A stretch of 64,000 nucleotides of DNA from Streptomyces sp. (GTDB lineage: Bacteria > Actinomycetota > Actinomycetes > Streptomycetales > Streptomycetaceae). Within the stretch, counting starts at the first letter, position 1. Every line of letters begins with the position of its first letter. The translations under genes were made by a program, and so were the position numbers. Positions 35,136-44,700 of this stretch are shown piece after piece. The notes below the pieces were generated by a model. The model was given only the letters and a program-made list of their open reading frames with translations. It was not told the origin of the DNA and made no database searches. The stretch is from NCBI RefSeq assembly GCF_019510245.1, contig NZ_JAEKKT010000177.1, positions 1 through 64,000 of the forward strand, given 5' to 3'.

Positions 35136-35666
35136 TCAGCCGGTACGGAACACGTCCTGGGCCGCCCTGACCCGCAGGTCCTCCAGGGTGCGCAGCTGAC
35201 GGTGGGCCCGGTCGATCAGCCCGTCGAGCTCCCGCCCGTCCAGGTGGTCGTCCGCCTCGGCCAGAGACCGCAGCGTCCGCCAGCCGAGTTCCTTGCCCTT
35301 GACCCCCAGCCGGAGGAACTCGAGTTCGATCACCAGCGTGAGCGGCGAAGGACGGAGCAGACGTCCGTTGGCCTTGAGCCGGCCGAGCCGCTCGGCCGTG
35401 CCCGCGGCGACGGTCTTGTAGCGGCGCGCGGGCACGCCCAGGTCCCGCATGACGCGCAGGAGGGTCTCCCGGTCCTCGGCGATCTCGGCCGCGAGCACCC
35501 GCAGGGGGCCGGCCGCCGGTGTGTCGCGGTGCGACCGGGCCATGAACCGGGAGCGGCCGGCACCGACCGTGGCCCCGGCGAGGTGGTCGTTGAGGTAGAT
35601 CCCGAGCAGGTCCGTCCGGAGTCCGTTCACCCGCGGGCGGGCCCGGTGGTGGGTCGGTGTCGTCAT
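35136..35666 (-). CDS. Uncharacterised helical protein
   Basis: A 176-residue cytoplasmic, mostly helical protein (GLRTDLLGIYLNDHLAGAT; LRVLAAEIAEDRETLLRVMR; DDHLDGRELDGLIDRAHRQL). Homologues of this appearance occur widely in Streptomyces near stress genes. The helical pattern resembles a four-helix bundle, but I see no metal-binding motif that would make it a ferritin. A SigB-type promoter lies 45-70 bp upstream. Function unknown. Confidence 0.7.
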   Translation of the reverse strand: MTTPTHHRARPRVNGLRTDLLGIYLNDHLAGATVGAGRSRFMARSHRDTPAAGPLRVLAAEIAEDRETLLRVMRDLGVPARRYKTVAAGTAERLGRLKANGRLLRPSPLTLVIELEFLRLGVKGKELGWRTLRSLAEADDHLDGRELDGLIDRAHRQLRTLEDLRVRAAQDVFRTG

Positions 35667-35712
35667 CGTTCGTGTCCTCGTTTCCCGCCGCCTCGGTGGC
35701 GGCGGCACCCGA

Positions 35713-35737
35713 GTACCCGCAGGACGGTGCCGGATCC
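35713..35737 (-). promoter_or_regulatory. SigB-type promoter, GGAT-N15-GGGTAC (minus strand)
   Basis: On the minus strand GGAT (35737-35734) and GGGTAC (35718-35713) are 15 bp apart, upstream of the uncharacterised helical-protein gene starting at 35666. Confidence 0.5.
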
Positions 35738-35802
35738 CGCTGCCCGCGACAGGGGATTCACGCCCGGAGCATCATGAAACTCCCGCAGGTGAGGAGGGCG
35801 CC

Positions 35803-36456
35803 GTGAACGCGGTCGTGGAGAGTGTGCGGATACCCGTGACGGGGGTGCGGCTCGACGCCGACGTGGCCGTCCCCGAGGCGGCGAAAGGGGTCGTGCTGTT
35901 CGCGCACGGCAGCGGCAGCGGCCGGCACAGTCCCCGCAACCGCTTCGTCGCCGGCGAACTGCAGGCGGCCGGGATCGGCACCGTCCTCGCCGACCTGCTC
36001 ACCCGCGAGGAGGAGCGGACCGACGCGGTCACGGGGGAGCTCCGCTTCGACATCGGCCTGCTCGCCGCCCGCGTGACCGACCTCGCCGACTGGCTCGGGG
36101 AGTACGAGCCCGCCGCGGAGCTCGCGTGCGGGCTCTTCGGCGCCAGCACGGGCGCCGCGGCCGCCCTGGTCGCAGCCTCCGTGCGTCCGGACACGGTCCG
36201 CGCGGTCGTCAGCCGGGGCGGACGGCCGGACCTGGCCGGGAGCGCGTTGGCGTCCGTCCGCCGGCCGACCCTGCTGATCGTCGGCGGACGCGACCAGGAG
36301 GTCCTGCGGCTCAACCAGGACGCGATGCGGCAGATCCCGGGCGAGACCCGGCTCGAAGTCGTTCCCGGCGCGACCCACCTGTTCGAGGAGCCGGGCACCC
36401 TCGAGCGCGTCGCACACCTCGCCTGCGACTGGTTCACCCGCCGTCTGCCCGGCTGA
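35803..36456 (+). CDS. Alpha/beta hydrolase (dienelactone-hydrolase-like)
   Basis: A 217-residue compact hydrolase: LFAHGSGSGRHSPRNR (oxyanion region), FGASTGAAAAL with the Ser nucleophile near residue 108, LLIVGGRDQEVL (Asp) and VPGATHLFEEPG (His). The complete triad implies esterase or lactonase activity on an unknown small substrate. Similar stand-alone genes are common beside stress loci. GAGGAGG precedes the GTG. It diverges from the helical-protein gene at 35666. Confidence 0.82.
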   Translation: MNAVVESVRIPVTGVRLDADVAVPEAAKGVVLFAHGSGSGRHSPRNRFVAGELQAAGIGTVLADLLTREEERTDAVTGELRFDIGLLAARVTDLADWLGEYEPAAELACGLFGASTGAAAALVAASVRPDTVRAVVSRGGRPDLAGSALASVRRPTLLIVGGRDQEVLRLNQDAMRQIPGETRLEVVPGATHLFEEPGTLERVAHLACDWFTRRLPG

Positions 36457-36533
36457 CCCCGCCCAAGGTGTCGAGAGCGGCCCGGTGATGGCCCCGGACG
36501 CGACCCAGGGCCGGGTGCCGGAGAGCGGGCCCG

Positions 36534-37678
36534 TCAGCCGCCCGGGCGCCCGACGGGCCCGCGACCGCTCCGGTCGGCGGACGGCACGGCCCGGCGCGCG
36601 GCGACGACCATGACCGCCAGCGCCGCCAGAGTGAGCGCGGCGCCGGTGTACAGCGGCGCCGTGTAGCCGAGGCCCGCCGTGATGGCGAGGCCGCCGAGCC
36701 AGGCGCCGAGGGCGTTGCCGACGTTGGACGCGGACACGTTGGCGCTCGCGGCCAGCGCCGCGCCCCCCGCGGCATCGGTCACCCGAGTGATCATGCCGGG
36801 TACGGCGGCGAACCCGGTCACCCCCATCAGGAACACCAGCACCACCGGCCGCCGATCACGTTCCCCACGACCAGGCCGACGCCGTACACCATCAGCAGCC
36901 AGGCGACATCGGCCGCGGAGAAACCGCCGACCCCGGTGAAGGTGTAGGCGATGTAGCTGAACGCCCCGAACATCCCGCCGTAGCCGAGCGCGGTGGCGGT
37001 GAGGGTGAGCCACACCTGCGCGGAGCGGAACGCGCGCACCTGGTCCCGCAGCCCGCCGCCCGCCGCGTCCCCGGGCACCGCACCCGCTCCGGCAGGGACG
37101 AGGGCGGCGATGCCGGCCAGCGCGAGCACGCCGATCGCGGTGACGGCCCAGAACGCCGCCCGCCATCCCCAGCGCTCGCCCACCGACGCGCCGACCGGCA
37201 CGCCCAGCACGTTCGCGAACGTCAGCCCGGCGAACATGACGGCCACCGCCCGGGACTTCCGCTCCGGAGCGACCAGGCTGCGGGCGACGAGCGAGCCCAC
37301 GCCGAAGAACGAGCCGTGGCACAGGGCGGCGACGATCCGCCCGAGCAGCAGCACGGCGTAGGTGGGCGCGACCGCGGACAGCAGGTTGCCGACGACGAAC
37401 AGCACCACCAGCCCGACCAGGACCCGCTTGCGAGGCAGCCGGGCCGTCGCCGCGGTGAGGACGATCGCGCCGACGGCGACACTCAGCGCGTACCCGGAGA
37501 CCAGCCGGCCCGCGGCCGCCTCCGACACCGAGAAACCCGACGCCACCTGCGGCAGCAGCCCGGCGATCAGGAACTCGGTCAGCCCGATGCCGAACCCGCC
37601 CAACGCCAGCGCGACGAGCCCGCCCGGCATCCGTTCCCGCACCGGCACGTACCTGTCCCCGACCGCGGATCCACCCAT
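36534..37678 (-). pseudogene. MFS drug-type transporter with internal deletion
   Basis: From ATG 37678 the sequence is a normal DHA1-type MFS exporter for about 275 residues (FGIGLTEFLIAGLLPQVA; YALSVAVGAIVLTAATARLP; GRIVAALCHGSFFGVGSL). At about 36850, right after VVGNVIGGR, the frame breaks. The C-terminal part (FLMGVTGFAAVPGMITRV to the stop at 36534) is in another frame. Compared with the family, roughly 40 residues covering about one helix are missing. The product would be nonfunctional. A paired operator lies upstream. Confidence 0.8.
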
Positions 37679-37708
37679 GCGCCGACCCTCGCCGCCGGCG
37701 GACGCTCC

Positions 37709-37739
37709 GTCCATGGACAAAGATCGGTGGTCCTTGGAC
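37709..37739. promoter_or_regulatory. Two GTCC-NN-GGAC palindromes, 21 bp apart
   Basis: GTCCATGGAC (37709-37718) and GTCCTTGGAC (37730-37739) are spaced exactly two helical turns apart, start to start. They lie between the MFS pseudogene start and the divergent hydrolase. Such spacing suits a dimer-of-dimers repressor. The regulator gene is not in the window. Confidence 0.45.
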
Positions 37740-37834
37740 GGACGGACGAGAGGCGGGAGAAAACCGGTGGACCCACGTGGCCCCCGCTGCGTAGCGTCGG
37801 TGCCACCGTGACGCCGGACGAGGAGGTGAGACCC

Positions 37835-37894
37835 ATGAACGCGGTATCCGAGTGGGTGCTCCCTCGCTCCGTCACGGTCGGGCGATCGACATAG
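37835..37894 (+). CDS. Possible 19-residue peptide ahead of the hydrolase
   Basis: ATG 37835 has a very good GAGGAGG 8 bp upstream and opens a 19-codon frame (MNAVSEWVLP then RSVTVGRST) ending at TAG 37894, 51 bp before the next gene. It may be a leader peptide or the degraded start of a lost gene. No attenuator structure is obvious. Confidence 0.3.
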   Translation: MNAVSEWVLPRSVTVGRST

Positions 37895-37945
37895 GTGTCG
37901 CCGGGAGCGCCTGAACGACAAGGCCATCCCGAAAGGCAACACCTC

Positions 37946-38713
37946 ATGCATTCTCTGGAGTTCACCGCCGAGACGTCCTCGGACGGCGTCGTGGAACGCG
38001 ACTTCACCGTGGGCGGGATCCCCGGCGTGCTCTGGTCGCCCGCATCCTCCGGGCGCGCGCCCCTGGTCCTGATGGGCCACGGCGGCGGCACCCACAAGAA
38101 GTGGCCGGCGATGCCCGGCCGCGCCCACCGGATCGTGCACGGCTGCGGGTTCCACGTCGCCTGCATCGACGCGCCCGGCCACGGCGACCGGCCGCGCACG
38201 GCGCACGACGAGCAGGAGATCGCCGCGCTCTACCGGGCACGGGAGGCGGGCGAGCCGGAGGGCCCGATCGTCGTCCGCTACAACGCCCACCTCGCCGAGC
38301 GTGCCGTGCCCGAATGGCAGGCGACCCTCGACGCCCTCCAGACCCTCCCCGAGATCGGCACGGAAGGGCCGGTGGGCTACTACGGCCTCAACATGGCCAC
38401 CGCGATCGGGGTGCCGCTGACGGCGGCCGACCCCAGGATCACCGCCGCCGTCCTCGGCCTCCACTGGCCCGACGCCCTGGCCGCGGCGGCACGGCGGATC
38501 ACCGTCCCGGTCCAGTTCCACCTCCAGTGGGACGACGAACACATCCCCCGCGAAGCCGGTCTCGCACTGTTCGACGCCTTCGCCTCTGAGGAGAAGACCC
38601 TGCACGCCAACGCGGGCAGGCACAAGGAACACCCCAGGTTCGAGGCCGACAGCGCGGCCCGCTTCTTCGCCCGCCACCTCACCCGGTCCCTGCCGGCACC
38701 GGCTCTGAGCTGA
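37946..38713 (+). CDS. Dienelactone-hydrolase-family protein with Asn in place of the nucleophile Ser
   Basis: A 255-residue alpha/beta hydrolase: VLMGHGGGTHKKW (oxyanion), YYGLNMATAIGVP at the nucleophile elbow, QWDDEHIP (Asp) and NAGRHKEHPRF (His). The elbow should read G-x-Ser-x-G but has Asn (codon AAC at 38390-38392, one transition from AGC) and Ala in the last position. The rest of the fold looks intact. The protein is either catalytically dead or uses a different chemistry. AAAGG precedes the ATG. It is followed by a strong hairpin. Confidence 0.78.
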   Translation: MHSLEFTAETSSDGVVERDFTVGGIPGVLWSPASSGRAPLVLMGHGGGTHKKWPAMPGRAHRIVHGCGFHVACIDAPGHGDRPRTAHDEQEIAALYRAREAGEPEGPIVVRYNAHLAERAVPEWQATLDALQTLPEIGTEGPVGYYGLNMATAIGVPLTAADPRITAAVLGLHWPDALAAAARRITVPVQFHLQWDDEHIPREAGLALFDAFASEEKTLHANAGRHKEHPRFEADSAARFFARHLTRSLPAPALS

Positions 38714-38723
38714 CGGCCCTTCG

Positions 38724-38746
38724 GCGCCCGGCAGGCTGCCGGGCGC
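38724..38746 (+). terminator. Perfect stem-loop after the hydrolase gene
   Basis: GCGCCCGGCA and TGCCGGGCGC form a perfect 10-bp stem with a 3-nt loop, starting 11 bp past the stop codon. A second palindrome (CCACCGGTGG) follows. No U-tract, as usual here. Confidence 0.65.
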
Positions 38747-38905
38747 TCCCGCCCACCGGTGGCGGCGGGCGTAGGGCTAACCCCCCGGGGTGACAGCAGG
38801 CCTGCCGGATGGTGACGGCCCCGGCCCGTCCACAAAGCTGGGGGAGTCGCTGAAAACGCCCGGTCCGCCCGGTCCGCGCGGCCCGTGCAGCCGAGGAGGC
38901 CTGTC

Positions 38906-40135
38906 TTGCTCACCCGCCGTACCGCCCTGTTGTCGGCCGTCTCCGCCACCGCCCTGTCCGCCGTCGCCGTGCGCACCGCGTCGGCCGCGCCGCGTACGGC
39001 AGGGCCGGTGCGGCTGACCCTGCCCACGCCCGGCGGCCCGTATCCGGTGGGGACGGTCTCCCTGCGCCTCGTCGACACGGCACGCGCCGATCCCTGGATC
39101 ACCGCACAGCCGTACCGGGAGCTGATGATCAGCATCCGCTACCCGGCGCGGGACGTCGGCGGCCGCCCGCGGGCACCGCAGATGCTGCCGGGGGAGGCGG
39201 CCGGCTTCGCCGCCGTCAACAACCTCGCCGACGTGCCCGCCGACCAGGTCGACTGGGCGGCCACCCGCACCCACGCCCACGAAGCCGCCCCGGTCGACCG
39301 GGACCGCGGCCCGTACCCGGTCCTCTGCTACTCACCCGGTACCGGCGACCCGCGCTCCCTCGGCACCACCCTCTGTGACGGCCTCGCCTCCCGCGGCTAC
39401 GTCGTGGTGATGCTCGACCACACCTACGACGCGACCGCCGTCCAGTTCCCCGGCGGCCGCGTCGAACGCACCGTGCTGCCCGCCGAGTACGACAGGGCCT
39501 ACCCGGACCAGAAGCGCATCAGGGCGCTCCTGAAGAAGACGATCGACGTACGGGTGGCCGACACCCGCTTCCTGCTCGGTGAGTTGCCGCGGGTGCTGTC
39601 CCGCGAGCTGGGCGGCACGCCGGACCTGGACCGCATCGGCATGTTCGGCCACTCGGCAGGAGGCTTCACCGCTCTCCAGGCGATGCACGACGACCGGCGC
39701 ATCGCGGCCGGGGCCGACCTGGACGGCGTGGCCGCCTACGTCCAGGACGACGGTGACACCGGCCATCTCTCCACCGTCGCCGCCGAGGGCCTCGACCGGC
39801 CCTTCCTGCTGGTCGGCAAGGACGGCAACGACCTGAGCACGGTCCCGTCCTGGAATGCCCTGTGGCGGCACAGCCGCGGCCCGCGCGAGGGCCTGACCCT
39901 GCGCGGCGCCGAACACGCCACGTTCACCGACGAGGAGGCGATGATCCCGCAGATCGCCCGCGGGCTGGGGCTGCCCCGGAAGACGGTCGTGAAGAACATC
40001 GGCACCATCGCCCCGGACCGCGCGATCACCGTCGAACGGCTCTGCCTCGCCTCCTTCTTCGACCGCCGTCTGCGTGGCCGGAAGGCAGCGGGCCTGCCGG
40101 CCCGCACGCCGGAGGCACGCTCCTTCGGCAGGTGA
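38906..40135 (+). CDS. Secreted alpha/beta hydrolase (PAF-acetylhydrolase/lipase-like)
   Basis: A 409-residue protein starting at TTG 38906 (GAGGAGG 7 nt upstream; reading from GTG 38885 would place the ribosome site inside the gene). The signal peptide is MLTRRTALLSAVSATALSAV, ending ASA. The hydrolase core shows VLCYSPGTG (oxyanion), VVMLDHTYDA, IGMFGHSAGGFTAL with the Ser nucleophile, GADLDG (Asp) and RGAEHATFTDEE (His). This matches the PAF-acetylhydrolase-like group of secreted Streptomyces esterases/lipases. Substrate unknown. Convergent with the halogenase gene, 28 bp apart. Confidence 0.82.
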   Translation: MLTRRTALLSAVSATALSAVAVRTASAAPRTAGPVRLTLPTPGGPYPVGTVSLRLVDTARADPWITAQPYRELMISIRYPARDVGGRPRAPQMLPGEAAGFAAVNNLADVPADQVDWAATRTHAHEAAPVDRDRGPYPVLCYSPGTGDPRSLGTTLCDGLASRGYVVVMLDHTYDATAVQFPGGRVERTVLPAEYDRAYPDQKRIRALLKKTIDVRVADTRFLLGELPRVLSRELGGTPDLDRIGMFGHSAGGFTALQAMHDDRRIAAGADLDGVAAYVQDDGDTGHLSTVAAEGLDRPFLLVGKDGNDLSTVPSWNALWRHSRGPREGLTLRGAEHATFTDEEAMIPQIARGLGLPRKTVVKNIGTIAPDRAITVERLCLASFFDRRLRGRKAAGLPARTPEARSFGR

Positions 40136-40163
40136 GCGGCCGGCCGCCCGGGTGGCGCCGGCG

Positions 40164-41708
40164 TCAGGCCGGAAGCCAGGACAGCCCGTCCTCGGTGACC
40201 CCGAGGGGGCCGGGGCCGGACGGCGACGGGAGCGGGCCGTCCAGCGGGGCGCCGTACAGGGCCTGCTCCTGGAGGTCGTTGCCGGTGCGGAAGGTCTCGG
40301 CGACGACCCGGGTGCTCAGCAGCGGGTTCGTACGGTCCTCGGCGGAGGCCAACCGGCCCACCGCGCCCTCCAGTTCGGCCGCCGAAGCGCTCCACCGGAC
40401 GCCGAGCCCGCCCGCGGCGGGAATCCCGGTGTCACCCGACGCCACGCCCCCGGCCAGCTCGGCGAAGGCGGCGGCCTCGTCGACGTCCACACGGGTGATC
40501 TTCTTCGCCGACCAGAAGTAGGAGTCGTCGTCCCGCTCCATGTCGTAGAACGCGACGAGGAACTCGTAGAACACCCCGTACTCCCGGCGGTAGCGTGCCT
40601 CGAACTCGGCGAAGCCGCGCTCCTCGGGAACGGTGCCCTCCAGGGCCGCGTTCACGGCGCGGGCCGCCAGCAGGGCGCCGTAGGTGGCCAGGTGGACGCC
40701 CGAGGAGAGCACCGGGTCCACGAAGCAGGCGGCGTCGCCGACCAGCGCCATGCCCGGGATCCACAGGGACGTCTTCCAGTAGGAGTAGTCCTTGCGCACC
40801 CGGACCCGGTCGTACGGCGGCTCCGTCGCGACCGGTACGTCCGTGAGCAGCCGGCCGACTTCGGGGCAGGCCTTGATCATGTCCTGCCACGCGGCACGCG
40901 GATCGTTCTGGACGGCCGCGTAGTGCTCCGGCGAGACGACGGCACCGACGCTGGTCAGGTCGTCGCGCAGCGGGATGTACCAGAGCCAGCCGGCGTCGAA
41001 CGCGGCGCAGAAGATGTTCCCGTCGTTCGGCGCCGGCAGGCGCCGGCCGCCCGCGTAGTAGCCGAACACGGCGAGGTTGCGGAAGAAGTCCGAGTACACC
41101 CGGGCCCCGCCCACCCGGCCGTGGATCCGGCTGGTGTTGCCGGACGCGTCGATGACGAACCGGGCGTGCGCGGTGCGCGGGGTGCCGTCCGGGTCGGTGT
41201 ACTCGACACCGCGCACCCGCTCGCCCACGGTCAGCACCCGGCGTACCGGACTGCCCTCCCGTACCTCGGCGCCGGCGCGCTCGGCGTTGCGCAGCAGGAT
41301 CTCGTCGAACCGGGAGCGCTCCACCTGGAAGGCGGTCGCGGTCGGTTCCGGCAGCCGCGGTGTCGTCGCGAAGGAGAACTGCCAGGGCTCCGGATCCCGG
41401 CCCCAGCGCAGGGTACCGCCACGCTTGAGGGTGAACCCGGCCGCCGCGACCTCCTCGTCGGCCCCCAGGAGGCGGCACAGGCCGTGGACGGTGGCGGGCA
41501 GCAGCGACTCGCCGATCTGGTAGCGGGGGAAGGTCTCACGCTCCAGCACGAGCACCCGGTGCCCGCGCCGGGCCACGGCCGTCGCGGCGGTCGACCCGGC
41601 CGGCCCGCCGCCGACCACGATCAGGTCGTACGACCCGTACCCGAACGATCCGGATGACCCGTACGCCCCGTGCTCGTCGTCCGCGCGCGTCTCGTCTCGC
41701 GACGTCAT
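40164..41708 (-). CDS. FAD-dependent halogenase, carrier-protein-linked type
   Basis: A 514-residue flavoprotein. VVGGGPAGSTAATAVARRGH is the FAD loop, then RYQIGESLLPATVH. AAFDAGWLWYIPLRDDLTSVG contains the GWxWxIP motif that distinguishes halogenases from monooxygenases. ALVGDAACFVDPVLSSGVHLA follows. It most resembles halogenases acting on phenolic or pyrrolic groups held on a carrier protein (CndH/PltA type). It would need a separate flavin reductase, not present here. The gene starts 33 bp after the PKS stop with GAGGAG upstream, so the two should be co-expressed; chlorination of the PKS-bound chain or starter is the natural inference. Confidence 0.85.
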   Translation of the reverse strand: MTSRDETRADDEHGAYGSSGSFGYGSYDLIVVGGGPAGSTAATAVARRGHRVLVLERETFPRYQIGESLLPATVHGLCRLLGADEEVAAAGFTLKRGGTLRWGRDPEPWQFSFATTPRLPEPTATAFQVERSRFDEILLRNAERAGAEVREGSPVRRVLTVGERVRGVEYTDPDGTPRTAHARFVIDASGNTSRIHGRVGGARVYSDFFRNLAVFGYYAGGRRLPAPNDGNIFCAAFDAGWLWYIPLRDDLTSVGAVVSPEHYAAVQNDPRAAWQDMIKACPEVGRLLTDVPVATEPPYDRVRVRKDYSYWKTSLWIPGMALVGDAACFVDPVLSSGVHLATYGALLAARAVNAALEGTVPEERGFAEFEARYRREYGVFYEFLVAFYDMERDDDSYFWSAKKITRVDVDEAAAFAELAGGVASGDTGIPAAGGLGVRWSASAAELEGAVGRLASAEDRTNPLLSTRVVAETFRTGNDLQEQALYGAPLDGPLPSPSGPGPLGVTEDGLSWLPA

Positions 41709-41741
41709 CAGGCAACTCCTCTTCCGAACGGACCGGCGTGG

Positions 41742-44700
41742 TCACGTGGACGGGCGGGCAGGGACGGCCGCCGCGGCGGTCTCCGTTCCCGGCAGGGCGT
41801 CCGCGTCGAGGAGCACCCCGAGGACGTGCGCCGTCAGCTCGGGCAGCGTCGGGTGCTCCAGCACGACGGTCGGGGACAGGCGGACCCGGATGAACGCGCT
41901 GAGCCGGTTGCGGACCTGCACGGCGGACAGGGAGTCGAATCCCAGCTCGGCGAAGGAGCGTTCGGCGGGGAGGGCGGACGGGTCCGCGAAGCCCAGGACC
42001 GCCGCGAGCTCGGCGCGGATCAACTCGGCCAGCAGCGGCGCGCGTCGGGGCGGCGCGACGGCGGCGAGCCGTTCCCGCCAGGCACCGGGCGTCCGTGCGG
42101 CGCGGTCCAGCGGGGCCGCCTCGGTCGGGGCCGGGCTGCGCGGCAGCAGGTCGGCGAGGACGGAGGGCGCGCCCGGTCCGGCCGCGGCCCGCAGATCCAG
42201 CGGTACCGGCACCAGGACCGGTTCCTGGCGGCGCAGCGCGGAATCGAGAAGGGCGACGCCCTCCCGTTCGCCGACGGGCAGCACACCGCCCTCCCGCAGC
42301 CGGTCCGGTGCCACCCGGCCCGCCATGCCCTGCGCGCCCGCCGTGGTCCACGGCCCCCACGCCAGCGACTGCGCGGGCAGGCCGCGCGCCACCCGGTACC
42401 GGGCGAGCGCATCGAGGAACCCGTTCGCCGCGGCGTAGTTCGACTGTCCCGGCCTGCCGAGCACGCTCGCGGCCGAGGAATAGAGCACGAAGGCGGCCAG
42501 ACCGAGGTCCTTCGTCGCCTCGTGCAGATGCCAGGCACCGTCCGCCTTCGGCGCGAGCACGGCCGCGAGCCGCTCGGGCGTCATGGCGTCGGTCACGCCG
42601 TCGTCCACCACCCCGGCCAGATGGAAGACCGCGGTGAGCGGCGGCCGGCAGGAGGCGACCAGCGCCCGCACGGACGCCCGGTCGCTCACGTCGCACGCCA
42701 CCACGCGCACGTCGGCGGCGAGTCCGCCCGCCCAGTCCGGGACCTTCCCGTCACGGCCGGCCAGCAGCAGATGCCGGACCCCGCGGTCGGCGACCAGATA
42801 GCGGGCCAGGCCGGCCCCGAGCGCGCCGGTGCCGCCGGTGACGAGCACGGTCCCCTCGGGATCCAGGCGGGCGGCCTCGACGGCCGGTGGACCGGCGAGG
42901 GCCAGCCGGGGCGCCAGGGCGGCACCGTCGCGCAGGGCGAGTTCCGGCTCTCCGGTGCGCAGGGCCGCCGCCAGGGCCGTCGGCGTGACAGCGGCCCCCT
43001 GCCGGTCGACCAGCACGATCCGGTCGGGATGCTCCGACTGGGCGCTGCGCACGAGCCCGGCGACGGCGGCCTCGGCGGGGTCGGGGGCGTCTCCGGTGGC
43101 GTTCCCGGTGAGCACCAGCAACCTCCCCGACCGTGCACCGGCGGTCCAGCCCTGCACCCGCTCCAGCACGGCGCCGAGCAGCGCGCGCACCCGGTCGGGC
43201 GGGGGAGCGTCCGGGGGCAGGGCGGCGGCCAGCTCCGCCACGTCGAGCACCTCGTGCTCCGTGCTCGCCGTGCCGGCCGGGGGCACCGGCCGCCAGGCGA
43301 GACGGTAGGTCTCGGCCGGCGGTCGCGCGGGGGCCGGGACCGGTCGGGTGACCACGGACTCCACGGCGGCCAGCGGCAGCCCGGTCCCGTCGGTGAGCGT
43401 GACCCCGAACTCGTCCGGGCCCAGCCGTCGTACGACCGCGCGCGCCGCGGCGGCACCGCTCGCGTACACCGTCACCCCGGAAAGGGTGACCGGCGCTCTC
43501 GGCTCACCCGGCTCCTCGGCCAGCAGCGCCGCGTGCAGCGCCGCGTCGAACAGGGCCGGGTGCAGGGCGTACGACCGGGCGGCCGCCGCTTCCCCGGGCG
43601 GCAGCGCCAGTTCGGCGAAGGTCTCGCCGTCGCGGTGCCACAGCGCGGTCAACACGCGGAAGGCGGGGCCGTAACGGTGGCCGTGGCCGGCGAGACGCTC
43701 GTAGCCGACACTGATCCGTTCCGCGCCCAGCGGTGGCCAGGCGCCGGAGGTGTCCCCCGGCGGTGCCTCGGCCGTGGCGGTCGTCGCGGTGGCGTGCCGG
43801 GTCCACGGGCCCGGCACGCCGGCCGGCCGTCCCCACACGGTGACCGGCCGCCCGCCCGTCCCGTCCGGTGCCCCGGCCACCACCTGCACCTGTACCTGCG
43901 CCCCCGGCCCCGGAGCGAGGACGAGCGGAGCGTGCAGGGCCAGCTCGGCCAGCCGTACCGGCCCGGCGGAGCCGTCGGCCCGGGCCGCCAGCTCGGCGAA
44001 GACGGTCGCGGGCACCACCACCCGGCCGCCGATCACGTGGTCGGCCAGCCAGGGATGGCGGTCCAGGGACAGTACCGAGGTGTGCCGGATCGCGGGTCCG
44101 TCGGCATCGGGCACCGGCTCGCCGAGGAGGGGATGGCCGGACCCGCTCGGCGGCCGGGCGGCATCCAGCCAGTAGCGCTGCCGCCGGAAGGGATGGGTGG
44201 GCAGCGGGCGCCGCCGGGCACCGGAACCGGCGTACACCGACCGCCAGTCCACCTCGGCCCCGTGCACATGCAGCGCGGCCAGCGCCTCCACCGTCGTCCT
44301 GGCGTCACCGCACGACGCGAACACCGCGCCCGCGTCCGGCCCGACGCACTCCTCGGCGGCCGCGCCGAGCGCGGCGGACGGCCCGGCCTCGACGAAGGCC
44401 GTGACGCCGTCTTCGGCGAGCACGCCCACCGCGTCGGCGAACCGGACCGTCTCGCGCGCCTGGCGCACCCAGTGCGCGGCGGTCGCGAGCGCATCCGTCT
44501 CCGCGCGTCCGGTGAGCGTGGAGACGACCGGCACGGACGGCCGCCGGTAGGTCACCGACTCGGCGACGGCACGGTACCCGGCCAGCACCGGGTCCAGCAG
44601 CGGCGAGTGGAAGGCGTGGCTGACCCGCAGCCGGCGCTGCGGCCGTCCGACGGCGGCGGCCACCGCCGTCACCGCGTCCTCGGGCCCCGAGAGCACCACC

